A DNA stretch of 64,000 nucleotides from JAVVHH01 sp964613945 (GCA_964613945.1 CAZTJC010000001.1:186001-250000), one strand, 5' to 3'; positions 33,898-43,310 are shown, numbered from the stretch's first letter. A program made the numbers and translations. The notes: generated from the letters alone by a model not told the origin.

Positions 33898-35055
33898 CTA
33901 CCCGCCTGAAGCCGCCAACGCCACCCGCCGCGCCAATTCCGCCCGGCACTCGGCGGCTGATGCGACACAACCGCCCGCCATCCACCACGCCCGAACGTCG
34001 CGAATCAGCGCGCCGATGCCCGGCCCGGCCGGCATTCCCAACGCGAGGGCGTCCCGCCCCGCCAAGTCGAATATCGGCACGGACGCCGACGTCAACCGGG
34101 CTCGGAGCTCGGCCCCATCATCGCCATGGGTCAGCCAGGAGCGCCCGATCAGCACATCGGCCGATGTGTCGGCCAAGGCACGGAGCAGGTCCGGCCCGGT
34201 CGATGCCGGGTCGGGAACCGGGCCGGTCAAAGCCGCCAACCGGTCCCGCTCCGCGCCTGACAACCGCCAGCGTTCGGCGATCCCCGCCTCCGGCCGCAAT
34301 GCCGCCAGGCGCAGGATCGCCTCCGCCGGACCCGCGGCGACCCGGTCCAACCCGGCGATGTCGGCCATGGGAAGAATTGCTCCTAACACGCCCAACTCGT
34401 GCATCAACCGCATCGACCGGCCCGGTTCCGGCGCCACCAGGATGCGCTTGAACTCGCTCCAGACCCGTTCCGGCGACAGCCGCCCCAGCCCGTCCACACC
34501 GCCGCGCACCGCGGCAACGGTTGCAGGGTCAGGATTTTGCCGCCCATATCTCGCCTGGAAGCGGAAGAACCGCAGGATGCGCAGGTAGTCCTCCGCGATC
34601 CGCGCCGCCGGCTCGCCCACGAACCGCACCCGGCCCGCCGCCAGATCGGCCCGGCCGCCGAAGTAGTCGAATACCGCCCCATCCCGCGTCATCGACATCG
34701 CATTGATCGTGAAGTCTCGCCGGGCTGCATCGACTTCCCAATCGTCGGTCCAGGCGACCTCCGCGTGCCGCCCGTCCGTCGCGACATCCCGCCGCAGCGT
34801 CGTCACCTCGAACGCGCGGTGATCGCTGACCGCCGTCACGGTGCCGTGCTTGATCCCGGTTGGCACCGCCTTCAGCCCGGCCGCCTTGAGCGCCGTCATC
34901 ACCGCTTCCGGCACTTCCGGAGTGGCCAGATCGATATCTGCGACGTCACGGCCCGCTAGACCATCCCGGACGGAACCGCCGACCAGCCGAGCCCGCGGCA
35001 ACGCATCCAGCACGGCGACCAATGCCGGATCGCTCAGCAGGTCAGCGAGGCTCAC
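33898..35055 (-). CDS. cca: CCA tRNA nucleotidyltransferase
   Basis: 385 residues. Class II nucleotidyltransferase head: RARLVGGSVRDGLAGRDVAD with DIDLATPEVPEAV supplying the metal carboxylates, then GIKHGTVTAV, and DAARRDFTINAMSMTRDG for nucleotide choice. The arm-binding domain follows (RIAEDYLRILRFFRFQARYG). It adds or repairs the 3' CCA of tRNAs; since the visible tRNA encodes CCA, repair is the likely job. A poly(A) polymerase role is the alternative. The start GTG at 35055 overlaps the DUF6111 stop by 4 nt. Confidence 0.92.
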   Translation of the reverse strand: MSLADLLSDPALVAVLDALPRARLVGGSVRDGLAGRDVADIDLATPEVPEAVMTALKAAGLKAVPTGIKHGTVTAVSDHRAFEVTTLRRDVATDGRHAEVAWTDDWEVDAARRDFTINAMSMTRDGAVFDYFGGRADLAAGRVRFVGEPAARIAEDYLRILRFFRFQARYGRQNPDPATVAAVRGGVDGLGRLSPERVWSEFKRILVAPEPGRSMRLMHELGVLGAILPMADIAGLDRVAAGPAEAILRLAALRPEAGIAERWRLSGAERDRLAALTGPVPDPASTGPDLLRALADTSADVLIGRSWLTHGDDGAELRARLTSASVPIFDLAGRDALALGMPAGPGIGALIRDVRAWWMAGGCVASAAECRAELARRVALAASGG

Positions 35056-35297
35056 ACCCCATGACCCGGCACGACCCGTCCGTCCTGCATCGTGGCCGGC
35101 ACATAGCGCGAGCCTTCCGCGTGCCGTTCCCTCAACCCGGTCCAGGCCAACCCGGTACCTGCAATGACCAGCGCCGCCAACAATGCGACTAGAGCATAGC
35201 GCGGTGGCGCCAACTGCCCACTGGCGGCAAACCGTCGCCATAGAAAATAGACCAGCACCGGCGTCAGAAACACCGATAGCTCAACGGCGCGGATCAC
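35052..35297 (-). CDS. DUF6111 small membrane protein
   Basis: 81 residues. Two membrane helices are visible: VELSVFLTPVLVYFLWRRFA near the N-terminus and ALVALLAALVIAGTGLAWTG in the middle. The C-terminal tail contains GSRYVPATMQDGRVVPGHGV, the conserved alphaproteobacterial DUF6111 ending. Function is unknown. It overlaps the Nudix gene before and cca after by 4 nt each, the usual position for this family. Confidence 0.85.
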   Translation of the reverse strand: MIRAVELSVFLTPVLVYFLWRRFAASGQLAPPRYALVALLAALVIAGTGLAWTGLRERHAEGSRYVPATMQDGRVVPGHGV

Positions 35298-35908
35298 GCC
35301 GCCGCCATAACCCGGTCGCGCAGCCGCGCCGCCAGATGCACCAGGATCGCCGCCGTCGCGCCCCAGATGTAGTGCTCGGTATGCGGCCAGACCCAGAATT
35401 CCCGCATGCGCCCGCGAAACTCGGAACGTCGCCGCTGCGGGGCGGCCGGGTCGAGCAACACGTCGAGGGGCAGGGTGAAGATCGTCTCCACCTCGTCCGG
35501 ATTGGCGGTGAGTAGGACCGGCTGCGGCAGCACGGCCAGCACCGGCGAAATCCGGAACCCGGTTCCGGTCACGTAATCCGGCAGCCGCCCCAGCACCTCC
35601 GGCAATTCGGGCGGCAGCCCGACTTCCTCGAACGCTTCGCGCAAGGCGGCCGCCTCGATCGAGGCATCGCTCGTCTCAATCCGCCCGCCTGGAAACGCCA
35701 CCTGCCCGGCATGTTTGGTCAAAGAAGACGTGCGTTTGGTCAGCAATATGCCCGGTCGCTCACCGTGCACCACCAGCACCAGCACCGCGGCCGGAATGGC
35801 CGCCGCCGGCATCAGGTCGACCGCATCGTCCGACGTCGCCAGCACCCCGATCGCTTCGGCCGGCGCGTCCCCCGCTGCCAGCCGCGCCCGTATCAAATCC
35901 AGGTTCAA
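35294..35908 (-). CDS. Nudix CoA pyrophosphatase-like hydrolase
   Basis: 204 residues. The Nudix-box end AAALREAFEEVGLPPELPEV and the CoAse-type lead AFPGGRIETSDASIEAAALR are clear, with LLTKRTSSLTKHAGQVAFPG before them (the UPF0035 CoA-binding pattern). It likely cleaves CoA or acyl-CoA into phosphopantetheine and 3',5'-ADP. Its ATG follows the DUF1285 stop with no gap. This DUF1285-Nudix-DUF6111-cca string is common in Rhodospirillales-type genomes. Confidence 0.88.
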   Translation of the reverse strand: MNLDLIRARLAAGDAPAEAIGVLATSDDAVDLMPAAAIPAAVLVLVVHGERPGILLTKRTSSLTKHAGQVAFPGGRIETSDASIEAAALREAFEEVGLPPELPEVLGRLPDYVTGTGFRISPVLAVLPQPVLLTANPDEVETIFTLPLDVLLDPAAPQRRRSEFRGRMREFWVWPHTEHYIWGATAAILVHLAARLRDRVMAAA

Positions 35909-36511
35909 TTAGACATCGCCGCACGCCGACAGATCGCCCAGCGAAAAAAACTTGTGCTGGCTCCACACGCCCAGCACCCGCTTGCCGCAGACTTCGCCCG
36001 GCACGGCCAAGGCTACCAACTCATAATATACGGCGCGCGAGACGCGAGCGTCGATCGGCATGCCGTTGGCGGTGTTCCTGATGCGCAGGTAGGGCACCGG
36101 TGAACAATCCAGGCATCCATGCCGAATGGTGATCGGATGCTCGGGACCGGCGGTGACCACCTGATCGACGTTGGTGCGGAAGGACAGCACCTGCCCCGGA
36201 CCGTCCCCGGTCCAGTCCATCTCCACGGCGGTCCACGGCACGTCCTCCACCTCGATCTGCCCACGTTCGGCGGGCGTCTCGAGCCAATAGGAGCCGTCGG
36301 CCTCGCGCTTGAGCACGGAGCTGAACAGGCACACCATCTCGCGCCGCTGGATCGGCGAGCCGCGATACAGCCAGGTGCCGTCGCGCTTGATCACGAACGG
36401 CAAACTGCCACACTCGATCGGGCGACGCGCTTCGCGTCGCTCCAGGCCTGCAATCAACGGCGTAGCGAGACCCCTTTGCGGAAAAACATGGTCGTTCAAG
36501 GCTTCATTCAC
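35909..36511 (-). CDS. DUF1285 domain protein
   Basis: About 200 residues from a GTG at 36511. Core motifs of DUF1285 are visible: FVIKRDGTWLYRGSPIQRRE, LFSSVLKREADGSYWLETPA, and later VSRAVYYELVALAVPG. No role is known; the family is small, soluble and conserved in proteobacteria. It begins a minus-strand operon with the Nudix hydrolase. The start is uncertain: an 11-residue pattern (GRKHGRLDEAA then GRKLGRLGDED) continues in frame just upstream, so translation may begin earlier. Confidence 0.75.
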   Translation of the reverse strand: MNEALNDHVFPQRGLATPLIAGLERREARRPIECGSLPFVIKRDGTWLYRGSPIQRREMVCLFSSVLKREADGSYWLETPAERGQIEVEDVPWTAVEMDWTGDGPGQVLSFRTNVDQVVTAGPEHPITIRHGCLDCSPVPYLRIRNTANGMPIDARVSRAVYYELVALAVPGEVCGKRVLGVWSQHKFFSLGDLSACGDV

Positions 36512-36522
36512 GTCTTCGTCTC

Positions 36523-36577
36523 CGAGGCGTCCGAGCTTCCTTCCCGCCGCCTCGTCGAGGCGACCGTGCTTTCTTCC
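36523..36577. repeat. Imperfect 33-bp-period direct repeat between DUF1285 and moxR
   Basis: CGAGGCGTCCGAGCTTCCTT(CC) at 36523-36544 recurs at 36556-36577 with three mismatches, a 33-bp period. A near-palindrome CGCCTCG-T-CGAGGCG spans 36548-36562 within it. It lies in the divergent promoter region. Either two regulator sites or an 11-codon coding repeat explains it. Confidence 0.7.
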
Positions 36578-36662
36578 TGTCGCCGGATATAGGAAGCTGC
36601 CCCCCGTTGATGAAAGACCCTCCCGACCACAGATCGAATCCTGACGCTGCTTCTCGATAGGA

Positions 36663-37664
36663 ATGCGCTTGATGAGTGACGCAGCTGCCACTGACTTGAT
36701 TGGGGACATCGAACGCCTGGGTGGCCGCATCGCCGCCGCGCGGTCGGAGATCGGCCGGGTCATCTTCGGCCAGGTCGACGTGGTTGAGCAGGTTCTCGTC
36801 ACCATCCTGTCCGGCGGTCACTGCTTGCTCGTCGGCGTTCCTGGTCTCGGCAAGACCCTTTTGGTCGATACGCTCGGCACCGTGCTCGGGCTCAATCCCA
36901 CCCGCATCCAGTTCACCCCCGACCTGATGCCCGCCGACATCACCGGCTCTGAGGTCCTCGACGATGACGGTAGCGGCCGCCGCTCCTTTCGCTTCGTGCC
37001 CGGCCCGGTGTTCTGCCAGTTGCTGATGGCCGACGAGATCAACCGCGCCAGCCCGCGCACCCAATCCGCCCTGTTGCAGGCCATGCAGGAGCGCAAGGTC
37101 GCCGTGGGTGGCGTCGAACATGCGCTGCCGAGCCCGTTCCACGTCCTGGCCACGCAGAACCCGCTGGAACAGGAAGGCACCTACCCACTTCCCGAGGCGC
37201 AGCTCGACCGCTTTCTGCTCCAGGTGAATGTCGACTACCCGGACCGTGTAGCCGAACGCGCCATGCTGCTCGCCACCACCGGTGCCCGGCAGGACCGCGC
37301 CGGCCCGGTGCTCACGGCCGCCGAACTCATCGAGGCCCAGGCACTCATCCGCCGGGTTCCCGTAGGCGAGAAAGTAGTCGACGCCATCCTCAACCTGGTT
37401 CGTGAAGGCCGTCCCGAGCTGACCAACCAGGACAGCGTCCGCCGGCATGTTGCCTGGGGCCCCGGGCCGCGCGCCGCGCAATCGCTCATGCTCGCCGCCC
37501 GTGCCCGCGCCGTGTTGGATGGGCGTCTGACGCCCAGCCTGGACGATGTCGCCGCCCTCGCCCCCGCTGCCCTGCGACACCGTATGGCGCTGAACTTCTC
37601 CGCCCGTGCCGAAGGCGTCGGCCTTCCCGAGATCATCGACACCCTCGTCGGCCAAGCGGTTTGA
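36663..37664 (+). CDS. MoxR family AAA+ ATPase
   Basis: 333 residues. MoxR ATPases act as chaperone-like partners of von Willebrand A (MIDAS) proteins. Walker A is LLVGVPGLGKTLLVDTLG, Walker B MADEINRASPRTQSALLQAM, sensor 1 FHVLATQNPLEQEGTYPLPE, and the lid contains RAAQSLMLAARARAVLDGR. The ATG at 36663 or 36672 both fit. It opens a four-gene operon with DUF58, DUF4159/BatA-like and vWA-like genes, all overlapping by 4 nt. It probably remodels the last two at the membrane. Confidence 0.93.
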   Translation: MRLMSDAAATDLIGDIERLGGRIAAARSEIGRVIFGQVDVVEQVLVTILSGGHCLLVGVPGLGKTLLVDTLGTVLGLNPTRIQFTPDLMPADITGSEVLDDDGSGRRSFRFVPGPVFCQLLMADEINRASPRTQSALLQAMQERKVAVGGVEHALPSPFHVLATQNPLEQEGTYPLPEAQLDRFLLQVNVDYPDRVAERAMLLATTGARQDRAGPVLTAAELIEAQALIRRVPVGEKVVDAILNLVREGRPELTNQDSVRRHVAWGPGPRAAQSLMLAARARAVLDGRLTPSLDDVAALAPAALRHRMALNFSARAEGVGLPEIIDTLVGQAV

Positions 37665-38530
37665 GCGCATCCGCTTTCCAGAATGCCCGCCGCGCCGAGG
37701 CCCTCGGCGCCCGGCTGCCGCCTTTGCTGGTCGCCGCCCAACGCGTCGCCAACACCGTCGCCCAGGGAGTCCATGGTCGCCGCCGGGTCGGCCAGGGCGA
37801 CAGCTTCTGGCAGTTCCGCCCTTTCGCACAGGGCGACTCGATCACCCGCATCGATTGGCGTGCCTCGGCCAAATCCGACCGCAACTTCATCCGCGAAACC
37901 GAGTGGGAAGCTGCGCAGACGGTTTATCTCTGGCGCGACAGCTCCCCCAGCATGGACTGGCGCTCCGGCGCGGCGTCACCGTTCAAGCGCGAGCGGGCAG
38001 ACCTCATCCTTCTCGCTCTGGCTGCGCTGCTGCTCCGTGGTGGCGAGCGGGTTCGGCTTCTGGGCGGGCCGCCTCGCCTCCGCGGTGGTCGCTTCGCCCT
38101 CGAAGATTTGGCCGAGGGCCTGTCCGGCCTTCCGCCCGGCGATGGCGTGCCGCCCAAGCTGCCGATCCCTGCGCATGCCCGTGTCATCCTGATCGGCGAT
38201 TTCCTTCACCCGTTGGACGAGATCCGCCCGGTCGTCGCGGCCTTCGCCGCCACCTCCGTCGCCGGGTACCTCCTGCAGATCCTCGACCCGGCCGAAACGC
38301 TACTTCCCTACTCCGGCCGCGTGCGCTTCCAGGGCCTGGAGCGGGAAGCCGATACCCTCGTTCCGCGCGTCGAAGGCATTCGCGGGGCCTACGCCACGGC
38401 GCTGCAGGAGCAGCAAACCGGTTTGGCTGCCCTCGCCGCCGCCGCCGATTGGCGCTTCGCCACCCACCGGACGGACCACTCGCCGGAGACCGCCCTTCTA
38501 GCCGCCTACACCGCGCTGTCGGCCACATGA
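37661..38530 (+). CDS. DUF58 family protein
   Basis: 289 residues from a TTG that overlaps the moxR stop (TTGA). The DUF58 signature is early: QGVHGRRRVGQGDSFWQFRP, then DSITRIDWRASAKSDRNFIR. The following vWA-like fold has WRDSSPSMDWRSG in place of a classic MIDAS DxSxS (Asp-Ser-Ser-Pro-Ser), and RVILIGDFLHPLDEIRPVVA. DUF58 proteins are encoded next to MoxR almost universally and are thought to be its substrate or adaptor. Overlaps the next gene by 4 nt. Confidence 0.9.
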   Translation: MSASAFQNARRAEALGARLPPLLVAAQRVANTVAQGVHGRRRVGQGDSFWQFRPFAQGDSITRIDWRASAKSDRNFIRETEWEAAQTVYLWRDSSPSMDWRSGAASPFKRERADLILLALAALLLRGGERVRLLGGPPRLRGGRFALEDLAEGLSGLPPGDGVPPKLPIPAHARVILIGDFLHPLDEIRPVVAAFAATSVAGYLLQILDPAETLLPYSGRVRFQGLEREADTLVPRVEGIRGAYATALQEQQTGLAALAAAADWRFATHRTDHSPETALLAAYTALSAT

Positions 38531-41196
38531 TCTTCACCGCGCCGCTGCTGCTGATCGCTCTGGCGGCGCTGCCGGTGCTCTGGTGGCTGCTCCGCGTCAC
38601 TCCACCGGCACCCAAGACACAAAGCTTTCCAGCGATCAGGCTGTTGCTCGGCCTGCACGCCGATCAGCCCACCTCGTCGCGCACGCCCTGGTGGCTCCTG
38701 CTACTGCGGCTGATCACGGCCTCTCTCGTCATCATCGGCCTGGCTGGCCCCGTGCTCGATGCCGCGACCGGGCTGCACGGCACCGGGCCGGTGCTGCTCG
38801 TCGTCGACGACGGCTGGGCCGCTGCCCCCGACTGGTCGACACGCATGAGGGCCGCCGAGCAGGTGCTCGACCGCGCCGACCGCGCCGGTCGTCCTGCGCT
38901 GCTGCTCGCCACGGCGCCAACCGAAACCGGGGCCCCTCCTGCGCCTACCCCCGTCATGCCGGTGCCCGAGCTCCGCACTCGCCTTGCGGCCCTTCGCCCT
39001 AAGCCATGGTCTACCGATCGTGCCGGCGCGACTGCCTCGCTCGCGAAGATCCAGGCTGGCGACGTCGTCTATCTAGCCGACGGCCTCGCCACGCCAGCCG
39101 ATCCGGCCTTCGCCCGCGCCCTTTCCGCGATCGGCCCGGTCGATGAGCGCCGGGCCGACCCGGTCGACCTTCCCATCAGCCGTCCGCCCCGTCTGGAAGC
39201 CGACCGCCTCGTCGCCCGCGTCGACACGCTCGCCCAACCGGCCGATCGCGCCGTCTCCGTGCTTGCCCAGACCAGCGACGGCCGCACCTTGGCCCGCGGC
39301 GACGCCACGATCGCGGCCGGGGCCACGTCCGTCGACGTGCCTATTCAGTTGCCTCCCGAAATCCGCAACAACATCGCCCGCCTGACGGTCGGCAATGCCA
39401 ACTCCGCCGCCGGCACCATGCTGCTGGACGAGCGCTGGCGCCGTCGCCCCGTGGGGCTGCTTGCCGAAGCGGAAGGCGCCGACACCCCATTGATCGGCCC
39501 GCTATTTTATCCCCGCCGCGCTCTGACGCCGTTTACCGAGCTTCGCGAGGGCACCCTGACGGAGCTTCTTGCCCGCCCGCTCTCCGTGTTGGTCCTGGCC
39601 GACGTGGTGCTGGACCGTGCCGATTCGACCGCGCTTATCCAGTGGGTCGACAAAGGCGGCCTGTTGATCCGCTTCGCCGGTCCCCGTACGGCGGAGGCCA
39701 GCACCGACCCCGACCATGACGACCCCCTGCTTCCGGTGCATCTGCTCGCGGGCGATCGTCAGCTTGGCGGCGCCTTGTCCTGGAGCGAACCTGCTGCCCT
39801 GGCGCCATTTCCCGCCACGTCCCCGTTCGCCGGGCTGCCGATCCCCGACGACGTCAAGATCAGTCGCCAAGTCCTCGCCGAGCCATCGGGAGACTTGGCC
39901 GCCCATACCTGGGCATCGCTCGCCGACGGCACCCCGCTGGTCACCGCGGCCTCGCGCGGCGCGGGCCGGGTCGTGCTGATCGGCACCACCGGCAATGCCG
40001 ACTGGTCCAACCTGCCGCTCTCCGGCCTGTTCGTGGACATGCTACGCCGCCTCGTCGACCTTTCCGCCGGCGTCGCCACCACCGACGAAACCGCCCAGCT
40101 TCCCCCATTCGAGACCCTGGACGGCTTCGGCGCACTGACAGCCCCACCACCGGCGGCTGCCGCAGTGCAGGCTCGCGAACTCGACCAGCCTACCGCCGAC
40201 CTGATCTCCCCTAGGCATCCGCCCGGCCTCTATGGTCCGCCGAGTTACCGCCGGGCGCTCAACCTTGGCAGCATGCTCCCCGAGATGCAGGCGTCAGCCC
40301 CGATCCCCGGTGCCACACAATCGGCCCTTGCCGCGCCCGGCACGGAACGCGTCATCGGCCCCAGCCTGCTGGCCGCAGCGATCGTCCTTCTGGCGCTGGA
40401 CCTGCTGATTTCCCTCGCTCTGCGTGGCAAGCTGGCCCTCCGCGCTGCGGCCAGCGTTGCACTGTTGCTTTGCCTTCCGCCCACCGCCCGTGCCGAAGAC
40501 TATCCCTCGCTTCACGCGCAACTCGCCTATGTCGAGACTGGTGACGCCGCCGTCGATGCCACGTCCAAAGCCGGCCTCACCGGCCTGTCCACCTACGTCA
40601 ATCGCCGCACCGCCGTGACCCTCGGCGACCCCGAAGCCATTGTTCCTGGTCGTGACGACCTCAGCTTCTATCCCTTGCTCTACTGGCCCATCACCACTGA
40701 CGCCACCATGCCCGCTGGCGCCATAGAAGCTCTTAACGATTTCACCAACAAGGGCGGTATCATCCTCATCGACACCCGCGACGGCGGCAGCGGCGAAGGT
40801 TTCGCCCCCGGCACGGAAGCGGCGCTGAAGCGTCTGACCACCGGCTTGGCCATCCCGCCCCTGACCCCGCTGACCAGCGACCATGTCATTGCCCGATCGT
40901 TCTACCTGCTGCAGGATTTCCCCGGCCGTTTCGACGGCGACACCGTCTGGGTCCAGCGCGCCCAGGATCGTGCCAACGACAGCGTTTCCCCCGTCATCAT
41001 TGGCGGCCATGACTGGGCTGCCGCCTGGGCCGTCGATGCCGCCGGCCGCAATCCGTTCGCCACCATCCCCGGCGGCACGCGCCAACGCACGCTGGCGTAT
41101 CGGTTCGGCGTCAATCTTGTGATGTATGCCCTCACCGGCAACTACAAAGGCGACCAGGTCCACGTCCCCGCTATTCTCGAACGGCTCGGCCAATGA
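38527..41196 (+). CDS. BatA-like N-terminus plus DUF4159 large membrane protein
   Basis: 889 residues. The N-terminal BatA module has two membrane helices (LLLIALAALPVLWWLLRVTP, WWLLLLRLITASLVIIGLAG). A vWA-like region follows (GPVLLVVDDGWAAAPDWSTR). A central periplasmic part precedes another span near ERVIGPSLLAAAIVLLALDL, then a signal-like turn ending PTARAED and the C-terminal DUF4159 domain: VNRRTAVTLGDPEAIVPGRD, FYPLLYWPITTDA, FTNKGGIILIDTRDGG. DUF4159 has a glutamine-amidotransferase-like fold without an obvious catalytic triad. Third gene of the MoxR operon; function unknown, probably envelope integrity or complex maturation. Confidence 0.85.
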   Translation: MIFTAPLLLIALAALPVLWWLLRVTPPAPKTQSFPAIRLLLGLHADQPTSSRTPWWLLLLRLITASLVIIGLAGPVLDAATGLHGTGPVLLVVDDGWAAAPDWSTRMRAAEQVLDRADRAGRPALLLATAPTETGAPPAPTPVMPVPELRTRLAALRPKPWSTDRAGATASLAKIQAGDVVYLADGLATPADPAFARALSAIGPVDERRADPVDLPISRPPRLEADRLVARVDTLAQPADRAVSVLAQTSDGRTLARGDATIAAGATSVDVPIQLPPEIRNNIARLTVGNANSAAGTMLLDERWRRRPVGLLAEAEGADTPLIGPLFYPRRALTPFTELREGTLTELLARPLSVLVLADVVLDRADSTALIQWVDKGGLLIRFAGPRTAEASTDPDHDDPLLPVHLLAGDRQLGGALSWSEPAALAPFPATSPFAGLPIPDDVKISRQVLAEPSGDLAAHTWASLADGTPLVTAASRGAGRVVLIGTTGNADWSNLPLSGLFVDMLRRLVDLSAGVATTDETAQLPPFETLDGFGALTAPPPAAAAVQARELDQPTADLISPRHPPGLYGPPSYRRALNLGSMLPEMQASAPIPGATQSALAAPGTERVIGPSLLAAAIVLLALDLLISLALRGKLALRAAASVALLLCLPPTARAEDYPSLHAQLAYVETGDAAVDATSKAGLTGLSTYVNRRTAVTLGDPEAIVPGRDDLSFYPLLYWPITTDATMPAGAIEALNDFTNKGGIILIDTRDGGSGEGFAPGTEAALKRLTTGLAIPPLTPLTSDHVIARSFYLLQDFPGRFDGDTVWVQRAQDRANDSVSPVIIGGHDWAAAWAVDAAGRNPFATIPGGTRQRTLAYRFGVNLVMYALTGNYKGDQVHVPAILERLGQ

Positions 41197-43310
41197 GACT
41201 GGCCCAGGCATACGCTGCCCTCCGGTTCGACCCGGCCATCCCGCTCTGGGCGCTGGCCGCGCTCACGGTCATCTGCCTCATCGCCCTGGCGCCCGCGCTG
41301 ATCCGCCGCGCCCGTGGTGCAGTCTGGCGCACCCTGGCATTTGCCACCCTGCTGCTATGGCTCGCCGGCCCGCGCCTCGTCGAGGAAACCCGCGACACGC
41401 TGCACGACATCGGCCTCATCATCGTGGACAAGACCGATTCCATGCGGGTCGGCAACCGCGCCACCCTCCGCGACGCCGCTTTGGCGCAACTGGAGCAGCA
41501 AGCCGCCCGTTTGCCTGACTTGGAGATGCGCACCGTCGTGGTGCCGGAGGCGACCCCAGGCGCCGGCACCGACGGCACCGCCCTGTTTGCCGCCATCGAC
41601 CGTGCGCTCGCCGACATTCCCCGCGCCCGCCTGGCCGGCATCATCGCACTCACCGACGGCCAGGTTCACGACGCCCCGACGACGCCGCTGCCGGCACCGT
41701 TGCACGTTCTCATTCCAGCCAAAGGCGAAGAAACCGACCGCCGCATCCGCATCGTCGAAGCGCCGAATTTCGGTCTCGTCGGCCATAGCGCCACCATCCG
41801 GGTCGCCGTCGACGATCTCGGCACCGCCCCCTCGAACACGATTGCGCACCTGACCATCCGCCGCGATGGCGAACCGCCCCGAAGCCTCCCCATCCCGGTC
41901 GGCCAGGAAACCGCGCTCGAGATCCCCATCACCCGCGCCGGTCCCACCATTGTCGAACTCCAGGCCGATGCGCTGCCCGGCGAGGTGTCACCCCTGAACA
42001 ACCGCGCCGTTGTCTCGATCAACGGTGTGCGCGACCGCCTCCGTGTGCTGCTCGTCTCCGGCGAGCCACATCTGGGCGAGCGCACCTGGCGCCGCCTCCT
42101 CAAGGCCGACCCGGCGGTCGATCTGGTCCATTTCACCATCCTACGCCCACCGGATCGCGACGACCTCACGCCGACCAATGAACTGGCTCTGATCGCCTTT
42201 CCGGTACGCGAGCTGTTCCAGGTCAAGATCCGCGACTTCGACCTGATCATCCTTGATCGGTTCTCGAACCGGAACAACATCCTGCCCCCGCTCTATCTGC
42301 GTAACATCGCCGACTACGTTCGCGGTGGCGGTGCCCTGTTGCTCAGCGCCGGCCCCGAGTTCGCCGGACAGTTCTCTCTCGCATCCACCAATCTCGGCAG
42401 CGTCCTCCCTGTCCAGGCTGCCGCACGCACCGCACCATTCTCCGTCGTCGATGGCCCGTTTCGCCCGCAGGTGACGGCCATCGGCGCCCGACACCCGGTC
42501 ACCGAAGGCTTGCCCGGTACCAACGTCGGCACCGCCGGCGACACCCCCCGGTGGGGCGATTGGTACCGGTATGTCGGCGCCGCCGCGACCGGCGGGCAGG
42601 AGTTGATGAGCGCCGACGGGGCGCCCCTGCTGTTGCTCGACCGTGTCGGTGATGGCCGGGTCGCGTTGCTGCTGTCGGATCAGATCTGGTTGTGGTCCCG
42701 CGGTCATGAGGGGGGCGGCCCGCAGGCCGAACTCCTTCGCCGTATTGCCCATTGGGCCATGAAGGAGCCTGCACTCGAGGAGGAGACGCTTCGCGCCCGC
42801 ATCGAGCATGACCGCCTTCACATCGAACGCCGAACGCTGGAGACCCTGCCGGGCGTTACCGCGACGATCACCTCGCCATCCGGCCAGATCGTCCGCGAGA
42901 CCCTCACCCAATCCGCCCCTGGCCTTTGGCAAGTCGACCGTGACGCTGCTGAGCCCGGCGTCTGGCAGGTTTCCGACGGCGACCACACCGTTTACGCCGC
43001 TGCCGCCGATCCCAACCCACTCGAGATCGCCGACCTACGCGCCACGACGTCCATCCTCGCCCCGGTCGCCCGTACCACCGGCGGCAGTACCCGCTTCATC
43101 GTCAGCGCCGATGGCGGCCTCCGCCTCCCCGACCTTCGCCGCACCGAGCCCGGTCGCGACGCGGCGGGTAGCACCTGGATCGGGCTACCACGCCGCAACG
43201 ACCACATCGTCACCGGCCTTCGCGCCATCCCCTTGCTTCCACCCTGGGCCGCACTTCCACTGCTTCTCGGCCTCGTCCTGATCGCCTGGCGTCGCGAAGG
43301 CTCCGCCTAG
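41193..43310 (+). CDS. Membrane protein with vWA and amidotransferase-like domains
   Basis: 705 residues. Two N-terminal spans (IPLWALAALTVICLIALAPA, TLAFATLLLWLAGPRL) lead to a vWA domain with a variant MIDAS, IGLIIVDKTDSMRVG (D-x-T-x-S) and IIALTDGQVHDAP. A beta-sandwich segment follows, then a class I amidotransferase-like domain (RVLLVSGEPHLGERTWRRLL, DLIILDRFSNRNNILPPLYL, YVRGGGALLLSAGPEFAG). One C-terminal span (LLPPWAALPLLLGLVLIAWR) ends it. This is the recurring fourth partner of alphaproteobacterial MoxR operons. It likely binds the MoxR ATPase through the vWA domain. Confidence 0.82.
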   Translation: MRLAQAYAALRFDPAIPLWALAALTVICLIALAPALIRRARGAVWRTLAFATLLLWLAGPRLVEETRDTLHDIGLIIVDKTDSMRVGNRATLRDAALAQLEQQAARLPDLEMRTVVVPEATPGAGTDGTALFAAIDRALADIPRARLAGIIALTDGQVHDAPTTPLPAPLHVLIPAKGEETDRRIRIVEAPNFGLVGHSATIRVAVDDLGTAPSNTIAHLTIRRDGEPPRSLPIPVGQETALEIPITRAGPTIVELQADALPGEVSPLNNRAVVSINGVRDRLRVLLVSGEPHLGERTWRRLLKADPAVDLVHFTILRPPDRDDLTPTNELALIAFPVRELFQVKIRDFDLIILDRFSNRNNILPPLYLRNIADYVRGGGALLLSAGPEFAGQFSLASTNLGSVLPVQAAARTAPFSVVDGPFRPQVTAIGARHPVTEGLPGTNVGTAGDTPRWGDWYRYVGAAATGGQELMSADGAPLLLLDRVGDGRVALLLSDQIWLWSRGHEGGGPQAELLRRIAHWAMKEPALEEETLRARIEHDRLHIERRTLETLPGVTATITSPSGQIVRETLTQSAPGLWQVDRDAAEPGVWQVSDGDHTVYAAAADPNPLEIADLRATTSILAPVARTTGGSTRFIVSADGGLRLPDLRRTEPGRDAAGSTWIGLPRRNDHIVTGLRAIPLLPPWAALPLLLGLVLIAWRREGSA

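Noticed and set aside
37606..38526. Upstream extension of the BatA/DUF4159 frame
   Set aside because: It is the wrong phase of the DUF58 gene; the BatA-type start MIFTAPLLLI at 38527 is at a 4-nt overlap as expected.
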